A stretch of 64,000 nucleotides of DNA, taken from contig JALRME010000005.1 of the NCBI GenBank assembly GCA_026120035.1, forward strand, positions 62,001 through 126,000, written 5' to 3'. The position numbers and the translations under genes were made by a program. Below the pieces are notes generated by a model. It was not told where the DNA came from. It did not search any database and worked only from the letters and a program-made list of their open reading frames with translations. Numbering within the stretch: the stretch's first letter is position 1; each line of letters opens with the position of its first letter. Source of the DNA: Coleophoma eucalyptorum (lineage: Eukaryota > Ascomycota > Leotiomycetes > Helotiales > Dermateaceae). Of this stretch, positions 11,907 to 24,375 are shown piece after piece.

Positions 11907-12185
11907 TATGTATTTAAATTTTCAATCCAATAATGAACGAGATGCTTCTTAATGGCTTCAAAACTAGTGAGGTAGGTAATCTGCAAAACTGGTTGCAGCC
12001 ATACTCTCTGAACACGTAGAGGGACAGAGGTCTAAATAGTGACCTAACCTTGAGATAATCCTCTTGATTACTCCTTTGGCCTGTTTAACCATGCGCTAGT
12101 GTCATAGTTCTTTCTCGGGTGCCTCTTTATGACGGCATTATCGCCTCGTTGTTTTAATTTATGTTGTTCCTCCCCGGCAAGGATA

Positions 12186-14432
12186 TTAAAACGGCTGGCC
12201 GTTAAGGTTGTTATTCAGCGATTCCCATGTTATAGATTCAAACATATCATTGATTCCACCGACGAAAAGATCGGGGAGTTCCAGCCCGTCATAAGTTTGG
12301 CTCGCAATATCCATCAGCTGGTATGCGTCGTCAGATATATACTGCTGCGGGTTATCATCGCCTATTGATTCTAACCCACTCGTTGAAACCAGTGTATCAG
12401 CACCATTTGTAGGTAGAGCACTGCTACCATGGTCGTTTGTCTTGGGGTCCAAACTCGCATTCATATAGCTCTCGTGTGTGGATGACTCGTCGTGGTCATG
12501 GTTTTGATATTCGTCATTTCTGGCTCGTTTTGATTTCCTTATGTTTTCAACACTACCATAACTATCTCTGAGGGAGACATCGTTGGGGATCCTGGAACTA
12601 GGGGGCCTCTTTTGCGGTGAAAGCTGTTGTCGTGCCTCCAGACCAGGCAGTAGCTGCTCCAAGGCACTATAGCATTGCCTGGCCAGTGGCCATCTCTTAG
12701 ACAGCTCATTGAGAAGTTTTAAACAAATAGCGATATCACTAAGTACTTGATCAGTCTTTTACATTGCAGCTTATTGAAGCATAAAGTTGACAACTTGATG
12801 GGAAGTCATGCTCGGTACTAACCTCAATCCCTTGGACGTGCTGTAAGTCTTTAGTTGGCATGCAAAAGCAATTATCAAGCCAGCCATCCAGGCTGATGAC
12901 ATATATCCGGGCCAGAATAGAGATGCGTGGTCACTTAGTTGCGTTTGTAGAGTCACGACTATATTCCTGGCAGATCTGATACAGATCTGGAGGGACGCTT
13001 GAAACTCTGCCTTTGAAGGCTCCAGGGATAAAGCTGGCCGATTCACAAGAAGCGTAAGGTTATCATTTAGGACAGTGAATAGTGCTGCTAAATCGTACCT
13101 TCGGCTCTCATGGTCAGTGGTCCAACTGTGGCGATCTCTTGAATGCATATCACTGAGAGCTGGTGGTAAATCGTTCCACCACTTATCAATATCTGTCTTT
13201 AATGATAATACGTTTTGCGAATTGGCTGAACGCTCCGTGATGGATTTGTGAAAGATCTCAATAGTGCGGCCAGTGAGTTTTCCGTATGATACAAAGTGAC
13301 CTTGGGCGCGTTGTACATCTTGACGTTTTTGCACTATGCTGTCCTCCAACAGCGATTTCTCGCCACGGATTTGTTGTTCCCTGATGCCAGACTCTCCATC
13401 TCTTAGAAGTGTAGAAGACTCGAATTCACCTCGGACAACTTTTGCCGGATGCCCATCAGGAAGATGCAAAATCGTATCATCAGGTGAATGTCCAAGACTT
13501 TGTTTATCTTGATGTAGAACTGGCTCGTGTAGGTCTTGTTGGCCAGGATGGCAAACGTCGATATCTGAATCTTGTATACCAAGAGGGTGGCCTAATGCTT
13601 GGCTCAGAAATCGGTCGAGGGAATATGCACCCCAAAAGACTCGCTTGCGAATGTCACGATCATAAGCAGATATCTTCTCGTACCGGTATGGGCACCGATG
13701 GAGGCCTGTATTGAAGATCGATTTCCATAGCAGACCGCCAACACTGGCAGCCGCTTTAAGAGACATGGTGGCAAAGAGGTATAGTTGTGCAATAAGTAGA
13801 GTTTGAACTGCTATAAGATCATTTTGCAAGGCAAATGGTGCGAGAACGGAAATAAGGTTGCTAGGGTTTTCGAATACCAGTTCAGGGGAGACATCAATGT
13901 CAGGGTGTTCAAGACATGCAATACCAAAGAGGCAGCGCAGCGTCGTCACATGTCGAGTCGGCTGCGGTTCAGCAAAGGAATCCTCATTGCCGTGATATAA
14001 GGATTCAAATTCTTGCATGAATGATGGTCCATGGAGTACTGGAAAGAGCGGATGCCAACATTTGAAGTAGGTCATCACGAGTAATTTTGCGGTATCGTAA
14101 GGAGGAAGTCGACAAGGCCTCTCGGCAGTACTAGGTTGCTCGCCGACTCCTTGAGGAAATCCAACTGCTGCACGTGTATCGCGTAACTCAGTACCTTGGG
14201 AGTCATCGTTTCCACCAATAAAGCGCTCGGGTGAAGTGCCTCTCGAAAGAGAAATAGTTCGCTCCGAAGTGTTTCGTGGAGCGGAATTGGCAAAGGCTCT
14301 CCGTACAGTGTTAACAAAAAACACTCCAGAGCTGCTTCCAACATAATGACTCCCACCTTGAGCAACCGTCGTCAAAGACCCAATTTCATTGGACAGGCCT
14401 AGTCGATGTTTGTCGTGTGTATTTGTCGCCAT
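12186..14432 (-). CDS. fungal-specific transcription factor domain protein lacking a DNA-binding domain
   Basis: Exons 14432-12823 and 12738-12186 (84-base intron, GTTAGT...CTTAG) give about 720 residues. The start chosen is the first ATG (MATNTHDKH). The N-terminus (LGLSNEIGSLTTV..SHYVGSSSG) is the segment that normally follows the zinc cluster and linker. The middle homology region is clear: KLLVMTYFKCWHPLFPVLHGPSF, then FWGAYSLDRFLSQALGHPLGI. The C-terminus is polar and acidic. No zinc cluster exists upstream; in-frame codons reach a stop after about 12 residues. The protein could only act without its own DNA-binding domain, or it is the detached C-terminal half of the gene fragment at 10819-11906. 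Confidence 0.75.
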
Positions 14433-15205
14433 TGTGGGAAAGGATATACAGTCTGGACCGAGAGTCACCCAGCTTGGAACAAGCCATCGCCGACACGGTG
14501 TTTCTTACTCCCTACTGGTTACAGCAAGTAGCATCCAATAGCAGAAAAACACAACTGCAAGGATGGTTGAAAGATGAGGGAATAGCAGTCGACTAGTGAC
14601 GATTTTGATCGGAACGGGTCAGCAGTTAATCCTAAATATAAGCGCCGAAGTAGTCGCACGTGCCGCGTCCTTCGTGCTGGCAAATCACCACTAAGAAGGA
14701 TGGTTAAGGTAATAACGAGTCGCCGGAATATAACATGTATTGGGACAAAAGTATCACTTCAAATTCTAGGATAATTCTAGATCAATTGATTATAGCTCTC
14801 AATGGGAATTGTTTTATTTCTGTCAACGTTCGGTACCGCATTACTTCCTGGCACCTACTATCTTGCCTAAGACTGAAAACTAGGGTAAAATTGAAGCCGA
14901 GGCAGTAATTCATAGGCACATTGTGAATGAACCCAAATCTTGAGGCCAGCATCACTATTGAATGCTAAGCATGTTGCCCCGAGTTGAGAAGATCTGTCCA
15001 ATCCCATCTATTTCAGCAGCTGTAGCCTTGTGCGGCTGAAATTCAGCTGAGTCATTCTTTTACAGGAAAACTGAGCCCCCTCCCTGCATCTACTGCATCT
15101 GATGTAAGAACCCCGTATTAAATATGCTCAAGGAACGTTAGAGAGCCTATTCAGCCGTCAGGACACAGTACAACATCTTCCCAAGCGCGCAGCGAGTGAC
15201 TGTAT
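14433..15205. other. divergent intergenic region
   Basis: Separates the minus-strand regulator from the plus-strand NLR gene. I looked for a zinc-cluster exon upstream of the regulator and saw none. Confidence 0.6.
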
Positions 15206-17815
15206 ATGATCGAGATGGGCAATGTATATTTGTTCGTAATATCGGTCAATCTAGTAGCGGTGCTCTGGGCAGTTGTGTCACATGCTTATTTCTACAGCAT
15301 ATGGCTGATCATATATCTTGTTCTTGTATTGCTGGGTAATGTAATCACTAACACTACATCATTATGGCTACGGGCTCTATTGCTTACGGTATCGATCTTT
15401 ATTCTTGGGGTTTTTATTGCACTTTCACCCCTACAGCTACTTCTAATCCCAAGAGAAACGAAGGATATGCCTAGCAGAAGGGCAATTCAGACCTTTTGGC
15501 CACAGCATCCAGATGAAGAGACCAAGTCATCTCAAAAGATAATTGCGGAGTAGGTGAAAAAGATTCCTCTGGCAGCATTGTAACACTCTGGATAAGCTCT
15601 GATATGTTTATCAGCATTGTTGCTGTTCATGGTCTCGCATCCGAATCAACGACAACATGGAACTGGAAAGCGCCTGTTCCAGACCCTAGGACACAAAAGC
15701 AGATGCTGGAGAATACAGAATTTAACGGTAAGCGCGCTTAGCCTTACTTGAAGGAATTTATTATTGCGTAAATAGGCTTTAAGTTGTAAAACGTAAAATC
15801 TTTCTCCTTTTATCCAAGAAATATTTTCGACAAATTCAATGTAGTAGCCTCACTAAATATTAAGCAGATATTCCAACCACCAGCCCAGCAAGTTCAAATT
15901 GGCTCAGAGATTTTCTACCACAAGAGAACCTTCAAGCCCGGATTATGACGTTCAGGCATAACACTAACTGGGGGGCGAATGCCCTTAATAAATCTCTAAG
16001 TGATTACGGCGATGACCTACTACGCGCCCTGAAAAGGGAGCGGAGAACTGAAGAGGTAGGAACATTACAGAGCTGTCCAAGCTTCCTTGATTTTAATACG
16101 TACTTATTGTGCCTAGGAAATGAGCCGCCCGATCATTTTTATAGGTCACAGCTTTGGGGGTCTGATTATCAAGCAGGTTGGTTTCCTAAATATTCAAGCA
16201 TCAATTTCTTACACGCCTAGGCCTTGGTGAACGCTGGGGGAGGAAACGATACGTTCTACGATCGCCTTCGCCAAAGTTCCCGAGGGTTCGTCTTCTTAGG
16301 TTGTCCACATAGGGGCTCCGGGGTGACTATCGTTGCAAAGTTATGGGCTCTTTTAAGCTTCTGGGCTGGGTCCCAAACCACCTTGTTGGATGTGCTTGAG
16401 CCCGATTCTGAAATCAACGAAAATTTACACAGAGCCTTTATGTCATTTATTAATAAGGCGGAGAAACGACCTTCCATTCTCTGTGCTTGGGAAGCTGTAA
16501 GGGAAGTCCTTGCAGGTGTACCAATTACATCGGTGAGTAGCCAGCCTTTGGAAGGGGTCTCGAGGCTGAGGCTAATTGGTATGCAATCTAGATCGTCACA
16601 AAGCAGTCTGCAGTTATCGACGGATCAGATGACATTGTATTCGATAGAGGGCACCGAAACCTGCAGAGATTTGAATCTCGAGATGATGATTACTACAAGG
16701 ACATCGTCCATTGCCTGCAGAAATGGATCGGCGAGCACAAAGCTAGACTTACTGTGACAGCACCTATGCGATCAGAGATGAATCACCTACAAAATCGCAT
16801 TGATGGGAACACTCCTTTCCAGAACATCCCATTTCCACAAAACACAGAATTTGTAGTCCGCAAAGATATATTAGCTGAATTGGAAAAGATGTTGCTGCTG
16901 TCACCCCAGTATCACAGTGCAGCACTATGGGGGCTTGGCGGGTGTGGGTAAGAGTACTACGCTGTAAGCAATCGACGAGTAGCTGACAATTTAGGAAAAC
17001 ACAAATCGCGCTCGATTTTGCCTATCGACAATTCACAAAGAATGCATGCTCCGTATTCTGGGTTCACGGGGAGAGTTATGCAAGTTTTCTACATGACTAC
17101 AAAGCAATTGCCAACTTAGTTGGGCTTTCCAAGACGCTTGAAGCTGAGGATTTGATGAGTGCTGTGCGAGCTTGGATTGAATCACAGTTGAACTGGGTAC
17201 TGGTTATAGACAATGCAGACACCCTAGAAGTCTTTAATCAGAATTATGCTTCTGATAGCAACAAGGACTCAGGTAACCTCTATGCTTTCATTCCTCAGGG
17301 ACCGAGTGGAACAGTTTTGTGGACAACTCGGGATAAGAGCATCCTAGGAGGGCTTGTTGGCCCGAGGGAAGGGGTAAATATTGATAGCATGCAAGTCGAG
17401 GAAGCTAAGGCACTCCTAGCAAGTTTAAGTAACCGCGAAATTACTACGGAAGATCCAAGAGCTGTAGAGGATTTGCTGGAGCGGTTAGACAGACTCCCAC
17501 TTGCGATTACACAAGCAGCAGCATATATACAGACGACATCAAGCTCGGTGGCAGAATACCTACAGAAGCTTGAGAAAGAGACGAGACGCTGGAAGCTACT
17601 TGGGAGATCCCATCCTGATCGTCATCGGCGACTAGGGGTTTCGAATAGCATTTTAGAGACCTGGCAGATGTCTGTAGACCACATTCGTCAGGAAAATCTG
17701 TGTGCGTATGAGCTTCTTTATACGATCACGTATTTCAACAATCAAGGCATCTGGTTTGATTTGATTAAGGCTGCTACTAGATTAGGACGCCATGAACAAG
17801 ATGATGATGGAGAGA

Positions 17816-17862
<47 letters not shown>

Positions 17863-18826
17863 GATGCTCTTGAAGCTGCAACACGTCTGGAACAGTTCTC
17901 ATTCCTTCGCCTACGGCAGAACGAGAGTGGAGCACGAAGCTATGATATGCACAAGCTTGTGCAAGAAGCTACACGTTATGCTATTGATCGAGGCAAGACT
18001 GATATTGAAGGATTGAGATTCTCGAAAAGGGCTCTCGGAATTCTCCTCAAACTCTTCCCAGACAGCAACCTCGAGACTTGGGCACGATGCGGAAATTTCC
18101 TATCGCATGCTTTAACCGTCTCAGCCTGGGCTGAAGTGTCACAAGAAAAGAGATCGGTTTCAGAGCTGTTAAGCAAGGTATCGGGATACTTACACGATCA
18201 AGGCCGGTCAAGGGAGAAGGAACCGATTGCTTTAAAGGTGCTACAGCTACGGAGAGAAGTGCTCGGCGAGAAGCACCCCGACACGATTCGGAGCATGGCA
18301 GCGCTTGCAACTACGTACCACGAGCAGGGCCGATGGAAGGAGGCCGAGGAGATCAAAGTTGAGGTGCTGCAGCTACGGAGAGAAGTGCTCGGCGAGAAGC
18401 ACCCCGACACGATTCGGAGCATGGCAGATCTTGCAGCTACGTACCACCAGCNNNNNNNNNNNNNNNNNNNNNNNNNNNNNNNNNNNNNNNNNNNNNNNNN
18501 NNNNNNNNNNNNNNNNNNNNNNNNNNNNNNNNNNNNNNNNNNNNNNNNAGCAGGGCCGATGGAAGGAGGACGAGGAGATCTCTGTAGAGGTGCTGCAGCT
18601 ACGGAGAGAATTACTCGGCGAGAAGCACCCCGACACGATTGTGAGCATGGCAGATCTTGCAGCTACGTACCACCAGCAGGGCCGATGGAAGGAGGACGAG
18701 GAGATCTCTGTAGAGGTGCTGCAGCTACGGAGAGAATTACTCGGCGAGAAGCACCCCGACACGATTGTGAGCATAGCAGGGCTCTCAGCAACCTCGCCAC
18801 AGGCTCCCGTCGCTATACAGTCGTAG
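15206..18826 (+). CDS. NLR-like protein: membrane segment, alpha/beta hydrolase, NB-ARC, TPR repeats
   Basis: Exons that join in frame: up to 15727, 15868-16055, 16117-16176, 16221-16532, 16592-16947, 16995-18451 (assembly gap), 18549-18826. Exon 1 (15206-15552) encodes two to three membrane helices. How it joins the next frame (open from about 15510) is unresolved: there is either an intron or a frameshift. The N-terminal domain is a lipase-like hydrolase (IVAVHGL, NWLRDFLP, GHSFGGLII with Ser nucleophile, VFLGCPHRGSG). The NB-ARC follows: P-loop GLGGCGKT split by an intron, Walker B WVLVIDNAD, and DRLPLAITQAAAYI. A poly-Asp tract sits in the winged-helix region. TPR units of 42 residues (LLGEKHPDTI) end the protein. 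Fungal proteins of this architecture act in non-self recognition and programmed cell death; a role here is inferred. Confidence 0.8.
17818..17860 (+). repeat. GAT trinucleotide microsatellite coding poly-aspartate
   Basis: About 14 uninterrupted GAT codons inside the NB-ARC-proximal region of the NLR gene, flanked by further Asp/Glu codons. In-frame slippage would change only the Asp count. Confidence 0.95.
18199..18802 (+). repeat. 126-base tandem repeats encoding 42-residue TPR units
   Basis: Units begin at 18199, 18325, 18451 (cut by the gap), 18551 and 18677, each CAG/CAA-GGC-CG.. and exactly 126 bases apart within each block. The two units after the gap are nearly identical at base level apart from the last unit's tail. 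This matches the recently homogenised WD/TPR arrays of fungal NLR genes. Confidence 0.92.
18452..18548. other. assembly gap (97 N)
   Basis: A run of N in the middle of the TPR array. Unit starts on either side are 100 bases apart, which is not a multiple of 126, so the gap length is arbitrary and the apparent frame change across it is an artefact. One or more repeat units are probably missing. Confidence 0.95.
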
Positions 18827-20277
18827 TGGACACCTCTATCTCGAGTTCTTTAAGTTAATTCTATCTGCCTTGATATAGCCAATAGTTAGAAAGAAACTCG
18901 TGTCTTGACTGTCAAATAATTAGGTGTTGTCTCTCTATAGCCTCAATGCATGAATCTTCTAAATCAGGATGCAGAAGAGGTGAATGCTAAATATTAAGTA
19001 TGAGCAGGCCATGATGACGTGAAATACACAAAGGTTACTTTAGCTACCACCTGGATATCACATTTAGCTCCAAGGACTTGTTTGCACAGGATCATTAGTC
19101 TCTATTCTATTTATTATTAACTTAACCAGAAGAGAGGTGTTGGGAAGCCTATGCCTAAATCTTCTTCTCGTCTACCTTCGCTGCCTTTGTAGAATGTTCT
19201 AGAAATATAGATCGATTAATTACCTATATAAATCATGAGTCTACTGATTTTCTAATTTATTTATCATGAACTTCTTCAAGCCTTAACACTGGGCTGCCTC
19301 ATTTACCCGCGCAAATTTAAACGAGTGGATAAGAGCCCCTATACAAGCTGGCAAGGTACTTCATTAGTTTCGCGACCCTTCCTCAGCTTTGCACCCCGCA
19401 CTCTTCTTCATCTGATACTGCGCCGGTCTTTCTTATACAGAGGATTCAATGGAAACTTGCTTCATTCCGTGGCAATTTAGCATTAAGTATAACAGCAAAC
19501 AGATCACCTTGGCAATGTATATTATTATTCCATAATAGGTCTTTGACAACTCGGAATAACTGCAATTTGCATGTGAACCACTCGCCACTGCTCTGTACTG
19601 AGCGCTCGCCTTGCAGCTATTTCGATCGAATTTATCCTACCAATACGCTCTCGCTCGAAAATCAGGCCAACTCCGATAACCATCTCTATCAATATTCAGG
19701 CATGAAATCCTACAAGATGGAGTTTAACTATTAACAAGACTTCAGGTCAGAATATGACTGACTAGAACACATCATTAGGAAATTCTTAGCGCTATATCAA
19801 TGAGAAAGAAGCAATTAAGCAATGATACCTATTCTTCGGAACCTCAGGCACCTGTCTCATGAAGTAAATGCCGAGACATCTGGTCGACACTCGTCCTAGG
19901 CATACCAATTCCCCCATCTCGCCTCACTTTTATCTGCTGCAATAATTGCTGCTGAAATTTACCCCACCCACAAGGCTTGATATCACACTCTGCCCACGAT
20001 GTTCGTATCCAATCTTCTACTCGCTATTTACGTCGATCAAGATACTCCACTTTCTCGATAGTGAGAAGGTGGAGGAGAGAGATATGCTTAAGTTAACGCA
20101 TCCTGGCCGCCATGGCCGATGCCAGCCGTCGGCCGGGACATGAGTGGGGTTGAAGATAATGGTGGAGTAACGGAACATCTATCTTCAGCAACACCTTCAC
20201 AATTCGTCATAAATCACAGCAGGGTACTCGGTACTCCGTGACACAAAGCAACGTTCTGCAATACTGTAAGCGCAATC
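18827..20277. other. intergenic, AT-rich, no gene seen
   Basis: About 1.45 kb of 3' flank of the NLR gene and promoter of the oxygenase. Short frames only, without family resemblance. Confidence 0.6.
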
Positions 20278-21459
20278 ATGACGGCAGCAAACTTTCCAAT
20301 CCTCTCATTCCGCGAGTTCCTGTCTGGGACTGAAGACCAGAAGAGAGCCGTGGCGCAGAAATTGTACAATGCTTTCCATACCTACGGCTGGGTCTACCTA
20401 AAAGAGTTTGGCATTACGCAGCAAGAGATTGACGAGATGTTTGCTATGGTGTGTATTTATTTCTTAAGCATTTTTTCTTCTAAGATCAAAATACAATTAA
20501 GCACTCGAGCATGCCAATACTGAATAAGTTGAATCACAGTCTAAAAAGTATTTTGAGCGACCGCTAGAGGCCAAATTAAAAGAGACTCTGAAGGACGCCG
20601 AGGTTAATCAAGGCTATACGCCAGATGGGGCCGAAGCAAATGGTGGTACTGATCACAAAGAGGTATACTACCGCAGTTTTGTTGTGCTTCAAGAGATGTT
20701 GTACTTACGAGATCCAGTGCTATGAGCACCGTCGATTCCGCAATGATCTTAGCCCAAGTGACGAAGAACTTGAGGGGTTCAAGTCTTTTTTGGACGATTT
20801 CTATGAGGTATATATCACTCTATCATGCTTGTTTTGCAAATCAAGCTTACTCGAATATCTTTCAGAAAACCTTCAACCTCGCTGTCAGCGTCCTCCAAGC
20901 GATTGCCTTGGTGATGGACCTGGATCTCAACTACTTCTCAGCCGCACTTGCACGAGCAGATCCACAACTGCGACTCTTGCACTACATGCCCATCCAACGC
21001 AGTGTGATTGAAGCCGAAGGACACGCCCGCATCATCCCACATACTGACTTCGGTCTCTGCACGCTGTTATTCCAAGAGAGCGGTGGCCTGGAAGTCGATC
21101 CCTTCCACACAGGAAACTTCCTGCCCGCAACACCTATCCCAGGAACTTGCGTGATTAATGTAGCAGATCTTCTGCAGAGGCTTTCGAATGATCGACTAAG
21201 AAGTACACTACACCGCGTTACGACCCCTCCGCTGAGCGAGCAAGAATTGGCGAGGATCGGAGAGCACGGCTTGCTGCCAGCTAGATACTCAACTGCCTTC
21301 TTTGTTCATCCTAGCGCGGATGTCGATATTGATCCGATAGCAAAAGATGGCGAGGTGAAAAAATATGAGAAAGTCAATGCCGGACAGTGGAGGGTTATGA
21401 ACACGGCTAGGAACTATTCAAGTATCCTTAGCTCGGATAGCATCCAGGTGAAAGTGTAG
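20278..21459 (+). CDS. 2-oxoglutarate/Fe(II)-dependent dioxygenase (isopenicillin N synthase-like)
   Basis: Four exons, 20278-20448, 20540-20662, 20718-20807 and 20866-21459, give 325 residues, full length. The N-terminal DIOX_N region is FPILSFREFLSG..FHTYGWVYLKEFGI. The jelly-roll core has the iron ligands His and Asp (IPHTDFGLCTLLF) and the distal His (STLHRV), with the expected Arg about ten residues past it. CVINVADLLQRLSNDRL is the typical strand before the distal His. These soluble enzymes couple 2-oxoglutarate decarboxylation to hydroxylation, desaturation or ring formation. The substrate is unknown. It lies 5 kb left of the aflR-like gene, beyond a sugar transporter and repeats, and I saw no AflR site in its upstream region, so cluster membership is unlikely. 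Confidence 0.88.
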
Positions 21460-21987
21460 ATTTGCACTTGAATTTCAATATGTATCAACAACTATGGAAA
21501 GTCTTGACAATTTGGGATACTTAATATTCTGGATGGAATAAGACATGCTCTTCCGTAATTGAGTCATGATCATTTGCGATGCTTAATATCCTGAATGTAA
21601 TAAGACATGTTCTTCCGTAATGGAGCTTTATAATTTAGAAACTCTTTGATACCTTGATGCTCGTGAAGTGAGGATAGGCAGCAGGAATGTTCTTCCAAGG
21701 TCTAGTATTCTGATACCTCTTTAATCCCCGCAGATATCGTCAGAAGTCAAGTGGTGATTTAATAGGCTCTGCTTGTACTGCAGACGTCCTTAATGTACTT
21801 GAGACAGGACTCTTACAGTCTGTTTCGATCAAGAGCCTTTCATATTACACGTGCGCATCCAATTCAACAACCTTTTTGTTCAATAGATATGCCATGTGAT
21901 TAATATTTCATTCACAATCGGTCTATGGCAGAATATCTCAAGTTCTGACGACAAATCTCCCTACTGCTGCCGCCCTTCGACCGTGCT
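21460..21987. other. convergent intergenic region
   Basis: Between the 3' ends of the oxygenase and the transporter. It contains an imperfect repeat of about 60 bases (copies around 21512-21560 and 21575-21625, sharing TAAGACATG.TCTTCCGTAATTGAG-like sequence). Confidence 0.55.
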
Positions 21988-23635
21988 CTACTTCTTCTCT
22001 CGGACACTATTCTCCCTGGCCTCAACCACAACAGCATCAATGACAAAATTCTCTTTGCCCTCTTCCACAACGCCCAGGTCCGGAACATCACTATGTTTCT
22101 CTCCATCAAATTTGACATCGACCTCCTCCAGAGTCAAGCCTTGGGTCTCAACCCAATAGAAGATAACAAACAGAACCATCAAAATATCGAAGCTAGCATT
22201 GATAATATAAGTCTTCCATCCGATCGCATCAAGCGCAAAAGGAAACACCATGGTCACGAACAACCCGCAAAGCTTAGTCGTCATGGTATATAAACCCATT
22301 CCCGTACCACGGATGCTATAGGAAAGCACTTCAGGAGGATAGAGCACCGTGAGTGGTGTGATTCCAAGATTGTAAGTCGCGTTGTACAGAAAGATGCATG
22401 CGATCGTGCCGTAAATACCCGACTTGTTCATCGAGCTTCCATATGCAGCAGTCAGGCCACCGACGAGATAGAAGGAAATAATGCCCCCTCCAAGACTGAG
22501 GCAGCAGAGTAACTTTCGGCCAATTCTATCCGCATAGTAGGATCCAATAACAGCAATGACTAGTGACCATGCGGTCAGGATTATGTTGATCTCTAGCTGC
22601 TTCGTTGCATCTGTGATACCGGCCTGTTCCAGCATCGTGCCAAAGTAATACGTGATGATATTCGTTCCTGGAAGCATGACCATTGCAGAGAATGAGATAG
22701 CGATGATAAGACGCTTTCGGTTCGCAGGATGGGTGTAGGCTTCCTTGAAGGTAAGCTGTCGTCCCTCAGTCTTCTCCCACGCAATCGTGTCGGCTATCTC
22801 GCGGTATTGCAGCAATACCAACGGATCCGTCACATCGCCGCCCGCGTTTACTACTGCGAGAACCTCGAGCGCTTCCTCGTGCCGGTCTTTGCTTATAAGC
22901 CAACGCGGTGACTCGGGCACGAAAATAATTACAAACATGCATGCAATGCTAGGGACGACCTGGATCAAGCTTGGGATTCGCCACGCCCATGTACTATCTA
23001 CGTACTGACTCTACACCAATAATTAGTATCTTTGCTCTCCAAATATACGTCAGACTTACTCGATAGCACACTCCCGATGCAATTAAAGTCCCTACACCCC
23101 AACATGAGTAATACAGCCCCAAAGCAAAAGCGCGGTGCTTCTGCGGTGCCGTCTCCGCAACAAATGTGGGCGTGGCCGTTGCAGCAACCCCCAAACCCAT
23201 GCCAATGATGAATCTGCCCACGATGAACATAGCGATATGGACTGCCGATGTCTGAAGGATAGCCCCAATGAGCGTGATGACACACGACCAAAAGATCGAC
23301 TCTCGTCTTCCGCGCCAGTCAACCAGAAAGCCAGCTGGGAAAGCCGCGACGGCTCCGCCGGTGTATGAGATCGCTGTGTTGAGAGACTTTGTCGCCGTGG
23401 TGAGTGAGAAGTAGTTCGAGTAGGTCGGCATAACATTCAAGCTTCCCATCAGGGAGCTGTCATATCCTAGAAGCTGGTTTAGGGTTAGATTTGGTAGTGA
23501 CATCGTGAACGAATTGGAACATACGACTGAGTCTACAACAGACGTTGCAATCAGCATGATTAAGATCATCAGACCGGAACTAGGCACAAATCTCGAGACA
23601 TATTTCCGCTCAAATCGTTCCGCCATCTTGAACAT
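21988..23635 (-). CDS. MFS sugar transporter (hexose/lactose permease type)
   Basis: Exons 23635-23060 and 23004-21988 (55-base intron, GTAAGT...TCAG) give 530 residues with about 12 membrane helices. Sugar-porter signatures are present: DWRGRRES after helix 2, GRFIIGMGLG, PESPRWL, and ETQGLTLEEVD near the C-terminus. The start ATG begins a short cytosolic tail (MFKMAERFERKY). It should import a mono- or disaccharide by proton symport across the plasma membrane. The substrate cannot be read from sequence. Nothing ties it to the polyketide cluster. Confidence 0.9.
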
Positions 23636-24375
23636 TCAATCGAGTCCTCAGAGCTCGTCAGTTTGTTGAGACAACTCGATCCTCAGAAGTCGACAAGGTC
23701 GATCAAATAGGCAAAATAGGCCATGTACTCAGTGACATACTCCTGGCCAAGATAGCGTTGATAGCTCTTATCAGCTTATCCTTATCGGATTAAAGCTAGC
23801 CAGAGGACCACGGCCGACACGGCCTACGGTTCTTCGTGCTCTTTGTTGTGAGACTTTAGATAAGAGACGACTTACAGGAGGTATCTTATCCTTGGCTATC
23901 ATTGTCGACATGGTAGGGTTGCATAAGTGGGGAGGGGTAGGTAGGGGGTAGCAAAGCCGTAAGGAGTACATGGATTCAGCATTGTTGCACCAGTCAGGAA
24001 GTGATGATTAGCTATTCAAGCTCCATAATGCATGAGTAATAGGTCAGAGCTTCCTATCTTCTTGATTGCGTACGAGTCGTCGCGTGCTGCTGCTATGGTT
24101 CTTATTCTTAAGGAGACTCCTGAGCTAAGCGACATGCCCAATCTAGAAAGCATATGGTAGCTCAAATCCAAGCAATCGCCAAGATACCGGCCGACTCGGG
24201 GGAGGAACATTCTTCGAATTTGAGAAGCATATTGAAACTGTTGAGTTGTCTTGTTCAGTGACCTGTTCAACTTGCGGCATTTATGAAGTTGCGGATCATT
24301 AAATTTGGGGTTCTAATCAGACTATGCTATTTATACTAGGCATTTCTTCCATCTGAAACTTCCATTCTTTCCGAA
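23636..24375. other. intergenic, start of the AT-rich decayed block
   Basis: Transporter promoter then low-complexity AT-rich DNA; only short random frames. Confidence 0.5.

Noticed and set aside
18305..18826. Separate downstream gene made of repeats after the gap
   Set aside because: It is the continuation of the NLR TPR array; the frame difference comes from the arbitrary N count.
20278..23635. Oxygenase and sugar transporter as members of the polyketide cluster
   Set aside because: No AflR-type palindrome was found in their upstream regions and 3-6 kb of decayed DNA separates them from aflR; kept as neighbours only.
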